64,000 bases of DNA. Origin: Platycnemis pennipes (Eukaryota; Arthropoda; Insecta; Odonata; Platycnemididae). The stretch is taken from assembly GCA_933228895.1 (NCBI GenBank), contig OW121854.1:12837131-12901130 (forward strand), given 5' to 3'. A program made the translations under genes and the position numbers. Positions within the stretch are counted from its first letter, which is position 1. Each line of letters opens with the position of its first letter. The notes below the pieces were generated by a model. That model did not search any database, was not told the DNA's origin, and worked only from the letters and a program-made list of their open reading frames with translations. Positions 21,511 through 32,705 of the stretch are shown piece by piece.

Positions 21511-22299
21511 ACGAGTGATAGTGATATATACCTACAAACGTGACCCATGGAAGGGTGGTTTGGGAGGGCACGGGTGGAACTCGATAGTAGCCTCCTCCTC
21601 GTGGTGAGTTCTTTGTAGTTTCTCCACGAAAATAGCGAAGAGCTACTTAAATAAATGCCTGGTGATCAGGCTGTGCCTTTATCCTACCATAATTAAGTAA
21701 TTTTTTTGTGGTAATAGCTCAACATGCATGAAATTCTTTATCATAACTGAGGTTAGTTTTAAGAAGTTTAACCTTTCCGTCTGTTTTAAAGTATTATCTA
21801 TAGCTGAATGAAGGATGATACATTTATAAAGGAACGGCATTCGAAAAAATATGAATTTATCCCAAATACGGCTCCCAAAAGTGATCTATTTGAAGTAATG
21901 CTTGGAGCCTGCCAATTTTTCTAGATTTGCGGATTGCCTATACTCTACTTTTGTTTGTACAGGCATCATACAAGCCATAGATTACGTCAAATAAACTTCA
22001 AATTTCAGAGTGTTGTAAACTAGAAACAAGTATCTATCGTTAATTATTACCAATATTCCAGTATATGCAACAAATTATTCTCCATAACCGTTTGTTTCCC
22101 ATTTCCGCCTGAATTTTCGCAAAAGTTTTAATTTTAGAGCTCGGTCAGCTGTGGTTAATATTATCCGATTTCGAAAAGATTTTGCATGCAAGATACTGAT
22201 ATCAGAACACAAATTTCCCGCATAGTGCAAATTTGGCCCAAAAGAAAAACCTTTTTTCGGCCCACCCTACTATATAGTATAAATCTGTGCGTTCGACCA

Positions 22300-24240
22300 T
22301 CATCGCGGTATAATATTTTTCTTTCCGTCGTTGTAGCTAAAAGATTTTTATCTTCAACTTACAAGCCTTACATGAGAACACTCTCTCTTTTATACTTCAA
22401 TAGTTTCAACCAGACTAACAAATGAATCATTCAAAAGTACATCCTAAAGTTAGCGCAATTGTCCCGTAATTTAGGTCATGTAACTAAATATTTTTCACTT
22501 TCTGTAACGCCTACTCATGTTGGGATCGATTCAAACCCACGACCGCACTCGGATTTATCGAGTCGTACCTCCTCCTTTTTCCTATTCTCGATTTAAGCTT
22601 AACGTTACATCCCTGGGCAACGCTAATCAATTATCTTTTTCACTATGATTCATAGTCTACGGCAGTCTTCCGTAATTTGTTTTGTATGGCCTGTTCTTCT
22701 TTTTCTGGCATTGCCAAAAACTGCATTCAGTATTATTCAATTCACTTTCCGGATCATAAGTATTTCACGACCACTTAATGAAAGTAAGTTAATATTCAAC
22801 ATCGCCATCCTATAGCGTGAGGTTTAGCTTAACTTTATACTTATGTGGACAGGATCAAGGGCAGCATTAGGGCCGAGGATAAGTAGACGAGCCGACCGAT
22901 TGAAAATGTTGTGAGATAGGAGGCTTTCTCGGCGAATGCTTAAGATGAGGAGTTATCGGGTTAAAGTTGTATTACGGCACCTTCGTTTCGGGGACGTAGT
23001 CTACCCTGAAGACGATGGCAGACTAAGCCATAGAAGCGTCGTCTTTGCCGTAAAAAGAATACACATTCGACGGATGGAAACCCGAGAACACTGCGTCTTA
23101 GATTTAAGATGTCTTTCTTTCCTCGTACTACTAGGGATCTGTATAGCCATAATTATATTCAATAATATATAAGTTTTATCAGTAGGTATAGCCTAGATGG
23201 TTGCATTTTTTTTAGAAAATTTTAGCTGGCCTAATCATCGTGACATTTATGCTTGATTGCTCTGTTCTTGAAAACTTTCTAAAGGTAATGTAAATTTTAA
23301 TTACTGATTCTCTTTAAACATGATAGATGGATAAATGGATGGAAGTGCATGGTGGAAATTCACCTGTTACCACACACCTTAATAGTGGTTTATAGGGTAC
23401 AATTCAGATATAAGTGAACTCAGGTCCACAGTGTAAAAAAGGTAATATATTCAAATCTCAATTTTCAACAATTTTATCTCCAGTTTATATTGACAGCAAA
23501 AATTACAAATCTTTTTGTTTTGAGGGAGACTAATGTGGCCAATTCAGCATAACTTGATGACTTGATTCCTACTTCTAGCCTTGGCAGGTATCTATCGAAG
23601 AATAGAGCTTCATTTTTGTTGAAGAATCCGCTGTCCAATGGTGAGGATTTGTCCAATCTTGCAAGGAGCACATTGATGTTGCAGGTAGTAATTTGCACGA
23701 AAGAGAAATTCAGAACTGCTGAATGTTTGCCCAACATTTCACTTCCAATTTTCCGACCGAAGTTCATTGAGTTGAATTTGTTAACATTTATCTGCGAGGA
23801 GGAGGCGTCGAACACACAAGATGAAGGTACAACTTGTTGCATGAAAGTTTCCATTCCTTTATATCGTTTCCCCAGGATTGTGTGGAAAAGTCACCTATGG
23901 CAGATTTTATGTTGATAAGAATTTACGTATATTTATATTGGTTCACAAAGTAAGGTAATATTATTTCAGAACAAAAGGTTGCATTTTTCAGTTTCTGTAA
24001 ATTTTAAAGAAAAGCATTCATTTCTGAGAGGTCTAAAATATTTAGTGAAGCAAAATATCAGTTAGTTGTTACCGGTAGTTTCCCTGAGCCAGAAAAATCG
24101 CGATGAGCCTCAGGGCAAGGAAATAGTCAACATTCCGCTAAAATATGTAGCCAAAGGTTAGCAAAGCAAGCAATTGTAGTCTTCGTAGTAATTTACTACT
24201 TATGCATTAAAAGTGAGTCAGATACCTTTCACCCGGAGGA
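22300..24240. other. Unassigned DNA with two overlapping orphan frames
   Basis: No element boundaries are recognised. Two opposed frames at 23474-23854 (minus, 126 residues) and 23562-23915 (plus, 117 residues) overlap without recognisable domains; either might be old coding sequence. A degenerate hammerhead-like stretch (CTGAAGACGATGGC ... GAAGCGTC) lies at about 23005-23040. Confidence 0.3.
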
Positions 24241-24265
24241 TGCTCTTGTAATTGGCGTTCATTAC

Positions 24266-24556
24266 TTGTCGCGTTACGTGTCGACTTCTCTAGGGATAGC
24301 CAAAGACATCTGCTGTGATGGCGGCCGTATGTCGCGAGACCGACGGGCGCCGGGTTCACTCAGGTTCGGAGGAGATAGCGAAGAGAGAGCAGGAGATCAT
24401 TTGAGAATGTGGAGACGTTTCTTCGATGCGACAGGCGATGACAGGACACAAAGGGATTGTTCGAGGAGAAAACCATTTGAGGAGGAGGGAGAAATCAGGG
24501 AGCACTTCTATGGATTCCATTTTCTTAGGGAAGAGTTGAACTGTTGTTCACCTTGA
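24266..24556 (+). promoter_or_regulatory. GC-rich segment with YY1-type and TCGCGAGA motifs
   Basis: GATGGCGGCC (YY1/Pho-type core, about 24318) is followed closely by GTCGCGAGACC (half of the CpG-promoter TCTCGCGAGA element, about 24332) in a local GC-rich island. An open frame of 96 residues runs through it but shows no domain. Promoter identity is inference from motif clustering. Confidence 0.25.
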
Positions 24557-25569
24557 CTGGTGATCTGTAACAGCGTAAAAGTGGGAGATTAGAAATGTTT
24601 TATAGTCATAAGCAATAATGATGGTTATCCTCTTATATGCAAGTAATATAACATTTTTATTGTTTAAAAAATTTGACTATGATGGAGAGACGCAGATATA
24701 TACCTTTTTCTCCAGTTTCATCTCATTCCCAGGAACAGATGGTGGCCCATGGCGTCAAGCAAGGCAGGACCTTTCACGTTCATAGTAAGCTTCGAGGAAG
24801 GAAGCGCGGTGTCGCAGCTTCCAAATGCGGAAGAAACGTTTTGAGTGACTCAAGAAGAAAGGCAAGATGACAGTCACTAAATTCTGAAGCGTGTGAAATT
24901 GGGTTTTGCCAACAGGTATTCCGCTAGGAGACAGAGGATGTTTGTAGCAGTTTAACTTTATACTTCTGTGAGGACTGAAATCGCTGTTCCTCCTTCTGAC
25001 GATGAGGGTCATTAACGGCCTAAAAAAAGAAACATGTATTGCGTCAGTAGGCAAATTAATGGTATCCAATTAATATATTTAGTATTTTTCTCAATTCTGA
25101 ATATTATTTATCAGAACTATGTTTCATTCCTTTTGGCAATTAAATGCATATTTTTATTTCCTTAGAGCTGAATACCACTGAGAAATAAAGCTCCAATATC
25201 ATTGGTTACTCCGAATGCACCAATCCAGTATTTACTGAAAACATTTCCGTTCAAATATTAAAAAATTCCCCCCCAATTAAAATTAAACCGTTAAGTTTCC
25301 ATTGCAGTTCCAATGGTCTGTGAGAAACATATTTTTTAAAAGATTAGGAAGCCATACCATAAGCATTTGCTATACTATTTGAACTTATCCGCAGAGGTGA
25401 GTATAAATTTAATTTTGTATTCACCTTCTTTATTCTTATATGCATCTTCCACTTTTTCTGAAGTGTTCCAAACTCTCCGATTTCAGTTTTTTGGAGCAGT
25501 TAAGGTGCGCTTGTACTGATAGTTTTCATGGTGATGCACATTTTCATAGAATGTTGAACTGGCGTTCGT

Positions 25570-25616
25570 TTTTACTGATGATCTGTACTAATGACCAGTA
25601 CAGATCATCAGTAAAA
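25570..25616. repeat. Perfect hairpin, 20-bp arms
   Basis: TTTTACTGATGATCTGTACT at 25570-25589 is the exact reverse complement of 25597-25616, with a 7-nt loop. It lies between the candidate exon's stop codon and the nearest AATAAA candidate on the minus strand, so it would fall in the 3' UTR if that gene is real. Confidence 0.8.
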
Positions 25617-25767
25617 TCGAGAGAGATCTCTTCTCTCTTCCGCACGGGCCCTGAGGTGTTGTTCGGGCCCGTGGGGTGGGCCCTAAGATGGTGGGCGGGC
25701 CCATGGCAGGAGGGGGTGGGCCCTAAGATGGTGTTCGGGCCCGTGCCTGGGGGGGCCACGGATCTGC

Positions 25768-26387
25768 CTAAGCGTCCCCGTGGCTGTGTGCCCCCCTGAG
25801 GACGGCGGCCCTGGCCTCGCGGATTACATCCGCCACAAACAGTGCGGCGAAGAGGTCCAGGGCCACCCCCTCGACCCCCTCCAAGCCGTTGTCTCCCAAT
25901 ACACCCTCCCCCATCTCTTCACCGCCCTCCCCGCCCAACCCCCCCTCCCCGACCAACCCCCCATCCCCGACCAACCCCCCATCCCCGACAAACCCCCCAT
26001 CCCCGACCAACCCCCCATCCCCGACAACCCCAACCCCCTCTTCCCATTCAATTAACTCACCCCCAATTTCGCTAACCACTACAGAAATATCAAAATTCTC
26101 CAAAGTATCCCAACCCATACCGTCATCAATGTCCCCTCCCGGTTGTACTTGAGAATTTTGATCCCCGGCCGAAAGACTCACTACCTCTCCAACCCCAAAA
26201 TCCCACTCACGAATTTCCTCTTCCTCATCTTCTAACATCCCTATCACCCCGTACGAAAGCATCCCCCCAATCCCAACCCTCTCCCCATCCCTCTCCCCAT
26301 CCCTCCCCTCCATCATCGTCACCTCCCCCGTCTTTTTCATTTCCTTCGTCTCCTCCTTCGTCTTCTCCTCCTTGCTCCGAATGCAAG
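25768..26387 (-). CDS. Candidate terminal coding exon with hexapeptide repeats
   Basis: The minus strand is open for 228 codons down to a stop at 25768-25770. A textbook splice acceptor, a long CT tract then CAG at 26388-26390, opens an exon of about 206 codons. Its product would start with a Lys/Glu-rich charged stretch (SKEEKTKEETKEMKK) and an acidic LEDEEEEIREWDFGV segment. A mixed region with WDTLENFDISVVVSEIGG follows, then about five 6-residue repeats (G-D-G-G-L/F-V) from an 18-bp minisatellite, and a tail LDLFAALFVADVIREARAAV. An AATAAA candidate lies downstream at about 25427-25432. I recognise no family. The other strand is also open through the repeat (proline-rich), so coding status is uncertain. 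Confidence 0.4.
25930..26032 (-). repeat. 18-bp minisatellite
   Basis: About five copies of a C-rich 18-mer close to CCGACCAACCCCCCATCC (plus strand) with small variations. The period is a multiple of three, so the frame is preserved on both strands: PDQPPI on plus, GDGGLV on minus. Confidence 0.85.
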
Positions 26388-26454
26388 CTGAGGAAGAGAG
26401 AGAGAGAGAGAAAAAGACAGTCGTTAAACATCTTAATGGGTGTATAGTGCACAT

Positions 26455-27205
26455 AAAATTTTTTTCAGATTCTACCCATTTGGATTCTAAAAATGCGTTG
26501 TAGACTACCCTGCGAAAAATTTCAATTAACTATTTGAATTGAAATTTTTTTCATTTTACTAATTATTACACAATCAACATGCTGAAAGTATTCTACATTT
26601 AATTTCTTCAAACTCAACAAAAAATGATCTTTTATTCCCTGCTTGTTCCAGGTACTAGCAAGAGCAACGCGAAACGATATCGCTTTGATCAGTATCTGTT
26701 CCTTTTATTGTAAATTCGAAATGCTTTGAATTCCTTGCTGCTATCGGAATTATCCAAACAAATTCAATTAAGAATGAGTTACTGTGCCATTTCAGTGTGG
26801 AAAAAACGCATTGGTTATATATTATGCTGATAAATATATGTATTGTAAAAAAGAAACACCTTGTGTGCAGCAATATCCCTATTGTTAGACTTGCTCCTAA
26901 GAAATATTCAAAGTTACATTCCCGTGAAAACTAATTAGGCGCAGTATATGAAGAAAATGAAGCGAATCTGCTTCCTCTAGAGCTTCCTTTAGAATCGCTG
27001 TACATACCTATTGATATAAAGTTCTCGTTTCGTAAATATTTTGGCGCATTTGGGGAATGATAAACCTTGAGCGTCGGCTGTTATCAAATCACGTTTATTT
27101 TCAAGTTATATAGTTATTCACAAAATTCTTAGGCACTGCAATCTTAGTGAATACACTTTTCATGCATTAACTTTACTTTCGGCATATAACTACGCAAACT
27201 TTATT
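26455..27205. other. AT-rich spacer
   Basis: No domain, terminal repeat or copy of other repeats was recognised. It is upstream (minus-strand sense) of the candidate exon and would be intron if that gene is real. Confidence 0.3.
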
Positions 27206-27222
27206 TGTTAAACCTTTGCTAT

Positions 27223-27283
27223 CTATCTATATCTATCTATCTATATACATAAAAATGAATGTATGTGTGTGTGTGTGTGTCTG
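27223..27283 (+). repeat. Compound (TATC)n / (TG)n microsatellite
   Basis: CTATCTATCTATATCTATCT continues into a run of about eight GT units at 27261-27280, at the left side of the Helitron remnant. Confidence 0.9.
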
Positions 27284-27289
27284 TATTTC

Positions 27290-27890
27290 CTTTATGCATT
27301 ACTACACCATTCATCGGATCGCCATGAAACTTTCGGAAGTTGTTGAGTACATTCCCGAAAAGAGGACTACGAAATCGATATTTCAATATCGATACTTTAT
27401 CGATATAATATCGCTAAAGTATCGATAAATTGATACATTATTGATACAAAATTGAGGTGAAATTATTTAGTTTTTTAAAAGAAATGTATCGTTGCAATAT
27501 CGATACTGTATCGAGTGTATATAATGTGTTTGTCCTTTATGCATTACTACACCATTCATCGGATAGCCATGAAACTTTGGAAAGTTATTGAGTACGCTCC
27601 GCGAAGGTTTCTACAAAATCGATAATTCAATGTCGATACTGTATCGATATAATATCGATAAAATATGGATACATCGATACATTGTTGATACAAAATTGAG
27701 GTGAAAATATTTAGGTGTTTTTTATCAAAGTTTTATAAAGTATCATTACAATATCGATACTGTATCGATACAATATTGATAACTTCATGCAATGCCACAA
27801 CATTCATCCAATTTCCATGAAGCTTTGGTTAGTTGTTTTGTTCACTCCATGAAGGGTTGTACAATATCGAGAATACAATGTCGACACTGG
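27290..27890 (+). repeat. ~247-bp tandem repeat rich in ATCGAT
   Basis: Units start at about 27290, 27536 and 27785 with the common opening TTTATGCATTACTACACCAT (degenerate in the third, partial unit). Each contains several ATCGAT and TATCGATA palindromes. TATCGATA is also the insect DRE/BEAF core, giving an unusually dense cluster of such sites. Confidence 0.8.
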
Positions 27891-27894
27891 AGAC

Positions 27895-28260
27895 GGGATG
27901 TGCATCCCATTGAACTTGCAATTCATTGAAACACTCACGTGCAACATATTCAAATCATCCGGCATGGGACAAACATTTCAGAAATGCCAACTTATTGCTT
28001 GGGATGAATGCACAATGGTGCACAAAGCATCGCTCGAGGCTCTGGATCGATCATTGCAAGATTTTCGTGGAATCCTGAGACCATTTGAGAACGCATTAAT
28101 ATTGCTTGCACGACATTTCAGGCAAACATTACCTGTAAATCCTCGATTGACACTAGCGGATGAAATAAATGCTTGCCTGAAATATTCTACTTTGTGACGA
28201 CATGTAAAGACGTTAAAATTATATACAAATATGCGTGTCCAGCTGCAAAACAATCGATCA
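27895..28260 (+). pseudogene. Helitron Pif1-like helicase fragment
   Basis: The frame 27898-28194 reads MCIPLNLQFIETLTCNIF, then CQLIAWDECTMVHKASLEAL with the Walker B DE of Pif1 helicases, then RHFRQTLPVNPRLTLADEIN and ACLKYSTL before a stop where the family has a conserved tryptophan (...LW). Sequence beyond the stop continues as HVKTLKLYTNMRVQLQNNRSAE. The Walker A half of the helicase and the Rep domain are missing. In Helitrons this enzyme unwinds DNA during rolling-circle transposition; this piece is inactive. Confidence 0.85.
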
Positions 28261-28379
28261 GCTGAGATATATTGTATACCCATAAGAATTGTGAAATTAA
28301 ACATACTATAAACGTGCGCTTTCCATTTAACCAGATTGAGCCACAGCAACGCGTGGCCGGGTCAGCTTGTAATAAATAA

Positions 28380-29115
28380 ATCGTGCTTAGCAGGATCAAA
28401 TGGATACATTTACTTATTCTCTGAATAGGTCTCATTTATTGCTACCGAAACGTTGTCTTTATTTCGGTCTATTCCAGCGTGCTTACTGATTGGTTTGCAA
28501 AATATTTTGAAAATTATAAGCTAGTATTTATGGCAAATCGATTATTATTCGTGGCAAAAGTTATTTTACACAATTTCTTTCCAGAGATGGCCATCCTACA
28601 CTTATGACATCAGGTACAGAGATGAACTTCGATAAAAAAGACTCCCAATCATGTTAAACTAAAAAAGGGCCTCTTATATATTATTTAATTCATCAGAACG
28701 CATTACGTGCAAAATGTGATGCCGAAAATAGTAAACCGTTTCACGCACAGCTTAATAATTTATTTTATACGCAGATAAAGAAATCCTTATTGCTTCGTTG
28801 ATAAATAAATATGTTGCAATTTTTAATTTACGGAAAAGGTTGTAATACGCATCGTTATCATGGAATAAATTGCATTATAATGCATAGAAATAAGTCAAAT
28901 ATTACTTACAGCAAAACGCTCCCATCATCTAAACGGTTTTTCTCCTCGAATAAGCACAAAGAATTCACAACACGTCTTTCTCTCTCGAGTCAGAGTGAAC
29001 AAATGGGTGTCGCAGCAACGGTTGCTAAGGTCCTCCGATGGACATTCTTGGCCATTGTAGTGGCGTTATTACAGCAAAAAATGGCGGATTTCCGATATGT
29101 GTTTTCGGAATAAAT
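28380..29115. other. Unassigned AT-rich DNA
   Basis: No element or domain recognised. AGCAACGGTTGCT at about 29012-29024 is a near-palindrome, and AAAATGGCGGA (about 29078) is YY1/Pho-like, but there is no supporting gene structure. Confidence 0.3.
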
Positions 29116-29119
29116 GTGA

Positions 29120-30975
29120 TTGCTAACAATTTTATTTTTTATGATCTTTAAGAACTTGTAGATATCATTATCGTCGATTTGTTCCATGGTTGATTCTGGC
29201 TTCGGAGCCGAAAATTCCACTGCTGAAGATGGAAATGTTTTAATTTGCGCTATAATTCATTGAATGGTCCGGTGATATTTTTAAAGTTTAAAGTTCAATG
29301 CTGTAATGAAATCAAATAATCAATATCAGTTTTGCATCAGAGTGCAAATAATCCAAGTCAGTGTTTGTTTGGAATTATTCGAGCTCGATAAGTCTTAATG
29401 GACGCTGAAATTTATGTTTCCCTTTCCTCTCCTGGGTTTCACATTCGCACACTTAACATAATTCGTTTCGGAATCTTTCCGGGATAGCCAATGCCGTGAT
29501 TATATTTAACGGCGATACGTTTGTTAAGTATGATACGCGTAAGATAAACCGAGTGTGTACTTTCGACCACGGTTTTGTCATTACCAACATATTTCTCATA
29601 AACTTAAAATATTAAAATTGGTATGTCACTTCAAATACTTAGTTACACTCTCCCATTGGAAGATAATACCAATATCAGCTTTCATATACGACACGCGCGT
29701 TATTTCATGGCACAAACATTTTTAAAGTTTAACATGACCAGTTAACCCTACGTTTTTGTAATGATCGCCCATTTGTAATCAAGAAAGCAGAATGGTCAAC
29801 GGCAAACGGTTGATAGTTACTTCGCTGAACACGACCCTTGCATCAAGGGAAGAAGAAATTTGATAAAACAATTTAGTTGTAATTGACCGCATATTGCGGG
29901 TGCCTTTTTTTCCGGATATCTTTGCGCTGTCAATTTTTCAAATAGTCGATTGTCGTCTGATATTTACTGCGTGGCGAAGTAGACAGAGTTCTCTTGCATG
30001 AGCAAAGTTAATGCTATTGTACAAATGACGATTAATTTGCTGACTTAACGAAAGCAATGTCCAAAGCATGAATGAAATCTTCTTAAACTTATACAGTATA
30101 TTATGATATAATTTACGAAAATGATATGAGGACTCGCACCACCAAAGGAGGTGGACGTAACGTATTACTATCAATAAGAATATCCTTATTACGGCGGTAT
30201 TTCATCACTTACTAGAATTGGATGTAATAAAATAAATCATATAGTCATTTTAACGACTGAATAAGAATAATTCACGGCAACTTTGAAGCATCTAAGTACA
30301 CTATTTCACCAGGTTTTAATGTGAAGCCTCCACTTTCAGAGTGTGAGCAGGTTTCAAAATGGTTTTCGCGCCAATTATTTCTGTACCGATTATTTTCGGT
30401 CTCGGTTCCGGTTCTAAGCTCAAGAACCGGTGGAACCGAGAACCGAAGAACCGAACCCACCCATCCCTAGTATCTTATTGGAAGTAGTTTTCGTCTTAGA
30501 TTGAGAGCAATACCTACGTTTCTCATATGTGTAATTATAATAAATCCAACAACCGCCAATAAAACCAACAAAATTAGTTGCGAAACTGGATGTGACATTA
30601 CCCTACAATTAGCAAAATATATTTTTATGTGTTTCTTCGGTAGGTCCAAAGCAGTTTTTATGAATTCAAAGTTTTAAGTATAGACCAGAGCTTTCTCAAG
30701 CATTTATTTCTGCTCCGAATCATCGTAACACAATGAAATAAGCGCAAATTGCATTGATTCGTAATACTCCCAAAGGAAAAAAGAAACTTTAAATTAATGT
30801 TTTTAATTTGTAGGAAATCGTAATGAAAAACGAGCGACCAATCCTCATTCAAGTTTGATGTGTATTGCGATTGAGAAGCAAAATTTCTTTCCACTAATGA
30901 TAATAGTTTATTTAATATTCCGACGTAAGGAGGGTTCACATTCAAAATAGGCATATTAACGTCCTGCTCCTAGAA
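29120..30975 (+). repeat. Diverged direct duplication, copy 1 (with ~1-kb insertion)
   Basis: Three blocks match copy 2 in the same order and orientation: 29125-29440 with 31290-31600, 30539-30670 with 31711-31850, and 30785-30975 with 31970-32190. Shared landmarks include GAGTGCAAATAATCCAAG, AAATTATTCGAGCTC-like text, TAATAAATCCAACA and GTGACATT. About 1 kb between the first two blocks is absent from copy 2 and may be an insertion; its right edge near 30476 (ACCCATCCCTAG) resembles a transposon terminus. Confidence 0.55.
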
Positions 30976-31284
30976 TCTTAGTTTGTGGATTGGTTAAGAG
31001 TTTCACTAGGTACTAAACATTATTCTATCATTCTAGATAGACGCATGAATGCTTATAATATAACGTATAAACAAAAAGAATTTTTGTGCCTTTATATTCA
31101 AAATATGATTTTGGGTTCATGATATCATACTAATACACATAATATACCAATGAAAAAGTTGAATTCATTTGCTAACATTTTTATACAACCTTTTTAAGCA
31201 AAAACTCAACTTCCTCATTGCTCATAAGCCATTTTCAACCACTTTATTCATTTCAAATTCGGTTTCTACCCAGATGTGATTACT

Positions 31285-32190
31285 ATCTCTTTATATTTTT
31301 TGACGATCTTTAAGAAGTTCTATCTATATCTTCGGTTTTTTCCGAGGTTAGTATTAGATTCGGAGCCAAAAATTCCTCCGCTGAAAATGGGGATGTCTTT
31401 GTTTGCGCCATAATTCATTAAAGGGTCCAAAAATATTTTTTTTATTTAGAGCCTAAATACTGAGATTGAATTCAATACTCAATTTTGTCATGCATTGGAG
31501 TGCAAATAATCCAAGACAGTGTTTTTTTTTTAGTTGAAATTATTCGAGCTCTAAATATAGACTGAAATTCATGATTCACCATTCTTCTCTCGGTTTCCAC
31601 ATGGAATATTTAGATTCCTTCTCATCCATCTCAAAACAATTATTAATCCGACTTTTCGGAACTGCGTTTTTTCTTGGTTTGAGGACAACAGCCCTATATC
31701 TCTATGTTTGTAAATGTAATAAATCCAACATGTGTCAATAAAACTAATAAAATCAGTTGCGCGACAGGTGGTGACATTGCGCTACAGCTAGCAAAAATAA
31801 CAATGTATTTCATCGGCCGGTTCCAAGCATCTTTAATATCTTCAAACTTTGAAGTACCAGCGGAGTTTTCATTGTATTTATTTTTTCCACGAAAGTTTTA
31901 AATTTTTTGTAATGAATTTGAACGCAGTAAGAATGGACTCGTCATATTGCGAAAAAGAAAACAAAAATTTAACGATATATTTTTAAGGTGTTGCAAATAA
32001 AACGAAGCGACCAGTTTCTGCATAATTCCATCTGAGAGAGTTATGTTGTTGTGAGTGGCGAGAGAATAGGTACCTATTTTATTTGCGTAAGGCACTTCAG
32101 TTTTTAATAAATAATTTGACGAAATAAGGAATCACATTTAAAATAAGTTGGCATTTTAACGCCTTTTGCTCTTGATCCTTCAGTTAGTGG
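31285..32190 (+). repeat. Diverged direct duplication, copy 2
   Basis: Compact version of copy 1 lacking the ~1-kb segment. Divergence looks substantial (roughly a quarter of positions by eye), so the event is old. No coding sequence is recognised in either copy; whether this is a local duplication or two insertions of one unknown repeat is open. Confidence 0.55.
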
Positions 32191-32399
32191 CCGGCGAATA
32201 TACACCGCACGAATGAAATTAAATCTGTAATCTGTAAAGCTGAAACATTTTTAATCTCGCGAACCCGGGCCTATTGGGAAAAAAGCCGAGAATTTACTTG
32301 TAGCTGTAGCCGTGCTGTATTTATTTTGCTTTCAGTTGCACGTAAAAAAAATGTCATCTGATTTCGTGACCCCAATTAAACAACCTCTCTTTGTTAGTG

Positions 32400-32705
32400 A
32401 AGTTCATTTATGAGTTTGAATTTAGTAGTTCATTTATTTTCGGTTATTTACTGGATGCGCAGAATCTTTGTGCGCAGACTTCTCCTCCCATCCTCCACTT
32501 CCCCTCCCCTCCACTACTTCCCCTTCCCTCCTCCACTTCCCCTTCCCTCCTACACTTCCCCTCCGGTGTTCGCGCCAAAACAGTCAAGAGAGGGGAGGTG
32601 GATGACGTAGGAGTCTTTTTAGTGCATCTCCTTCCGTGGGCGTCACCTGTTTAAATTCTTTATTTTATGAGTGAACGGATCTGATTGGACGGTTAGTTTT
32701 TTGTC
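32400..32705 (+). mobile_element. MITE-A variant (A2) fragment with C-rich expansion
   Basis: TGCGCAGACTTCTCCTCCC, a CT-rich expanded tract (32488-32570), AGTCAAGAGAGGGGAGGTGG, GTGGGCGTCACCTG and TTTATGAGTGAACGG match the A2 copy at 61030-61370. The right end is cut off where the LINE C insertion begins. Confidence 0.6.

Larger units (their letters stand above)
18457..22272 (+). mobile_element. 3.8-kb DNA transposon, superfamily unassigned, with 7-bp TSD
   Basis: The ends are TAGTGGGGTGGGCCGAAAA (18457-18475) and, reverse-complemented, TAGTAGGGTGGGCCGAAAA (22254-22272). The 7-mer TATAGTA lies directly outside each (18450-18456, 22273-22279). Beyond the TIRs, about 240 bp at 18480-18720 is repeated in inverted orientation at 21860-22100, giving long subterminal inverted repeats; the right side has about 150 extra bp between TIR and this block. 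A decayed plus-strand coding region occupies the middle, and a hAT MITE is nested within it. The 7-bp TSD does not fit mariner, piggyBac, Harbinger or hAT. Confidence 0.75.
27215..28376 (+). mobile_element. Helitron remnant with tandem repeats and helicase fragment
   Basis: The right end, GCCACAGCAACGCGTGG then CCGGGTCAGCTTGT (about 28339-28374), closely matches recalled Helitron 3' ends, although the final CTTG departs from the canonical CTRR. On the left lie TATC and TG microsatellites and a block with CACCATTCATCGGATCGCC ATGAAACTTT that commonly sits in Helitron non-coding DNA. Between these are 2.4 tandem repeats and a Pif1-like helicase fragment. Rep/HUH sequence is absent, so it is a deleted, non-autonomous derivative. 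Confidence 0.75.

Noticed and set aside
22510..22580. B-box-like GGTTTGAATCGATCCC on the minus strand
   Set aside because: No convincing A box at the right spacing and no second copy in the window.
26396..26412. (AG)n microsatellite as a stand-alone feature
   Set aside because: It is better explained as the polypyrimidine tract (minus strand) of the candidate splice acceptor, though chance cannot be excluded.
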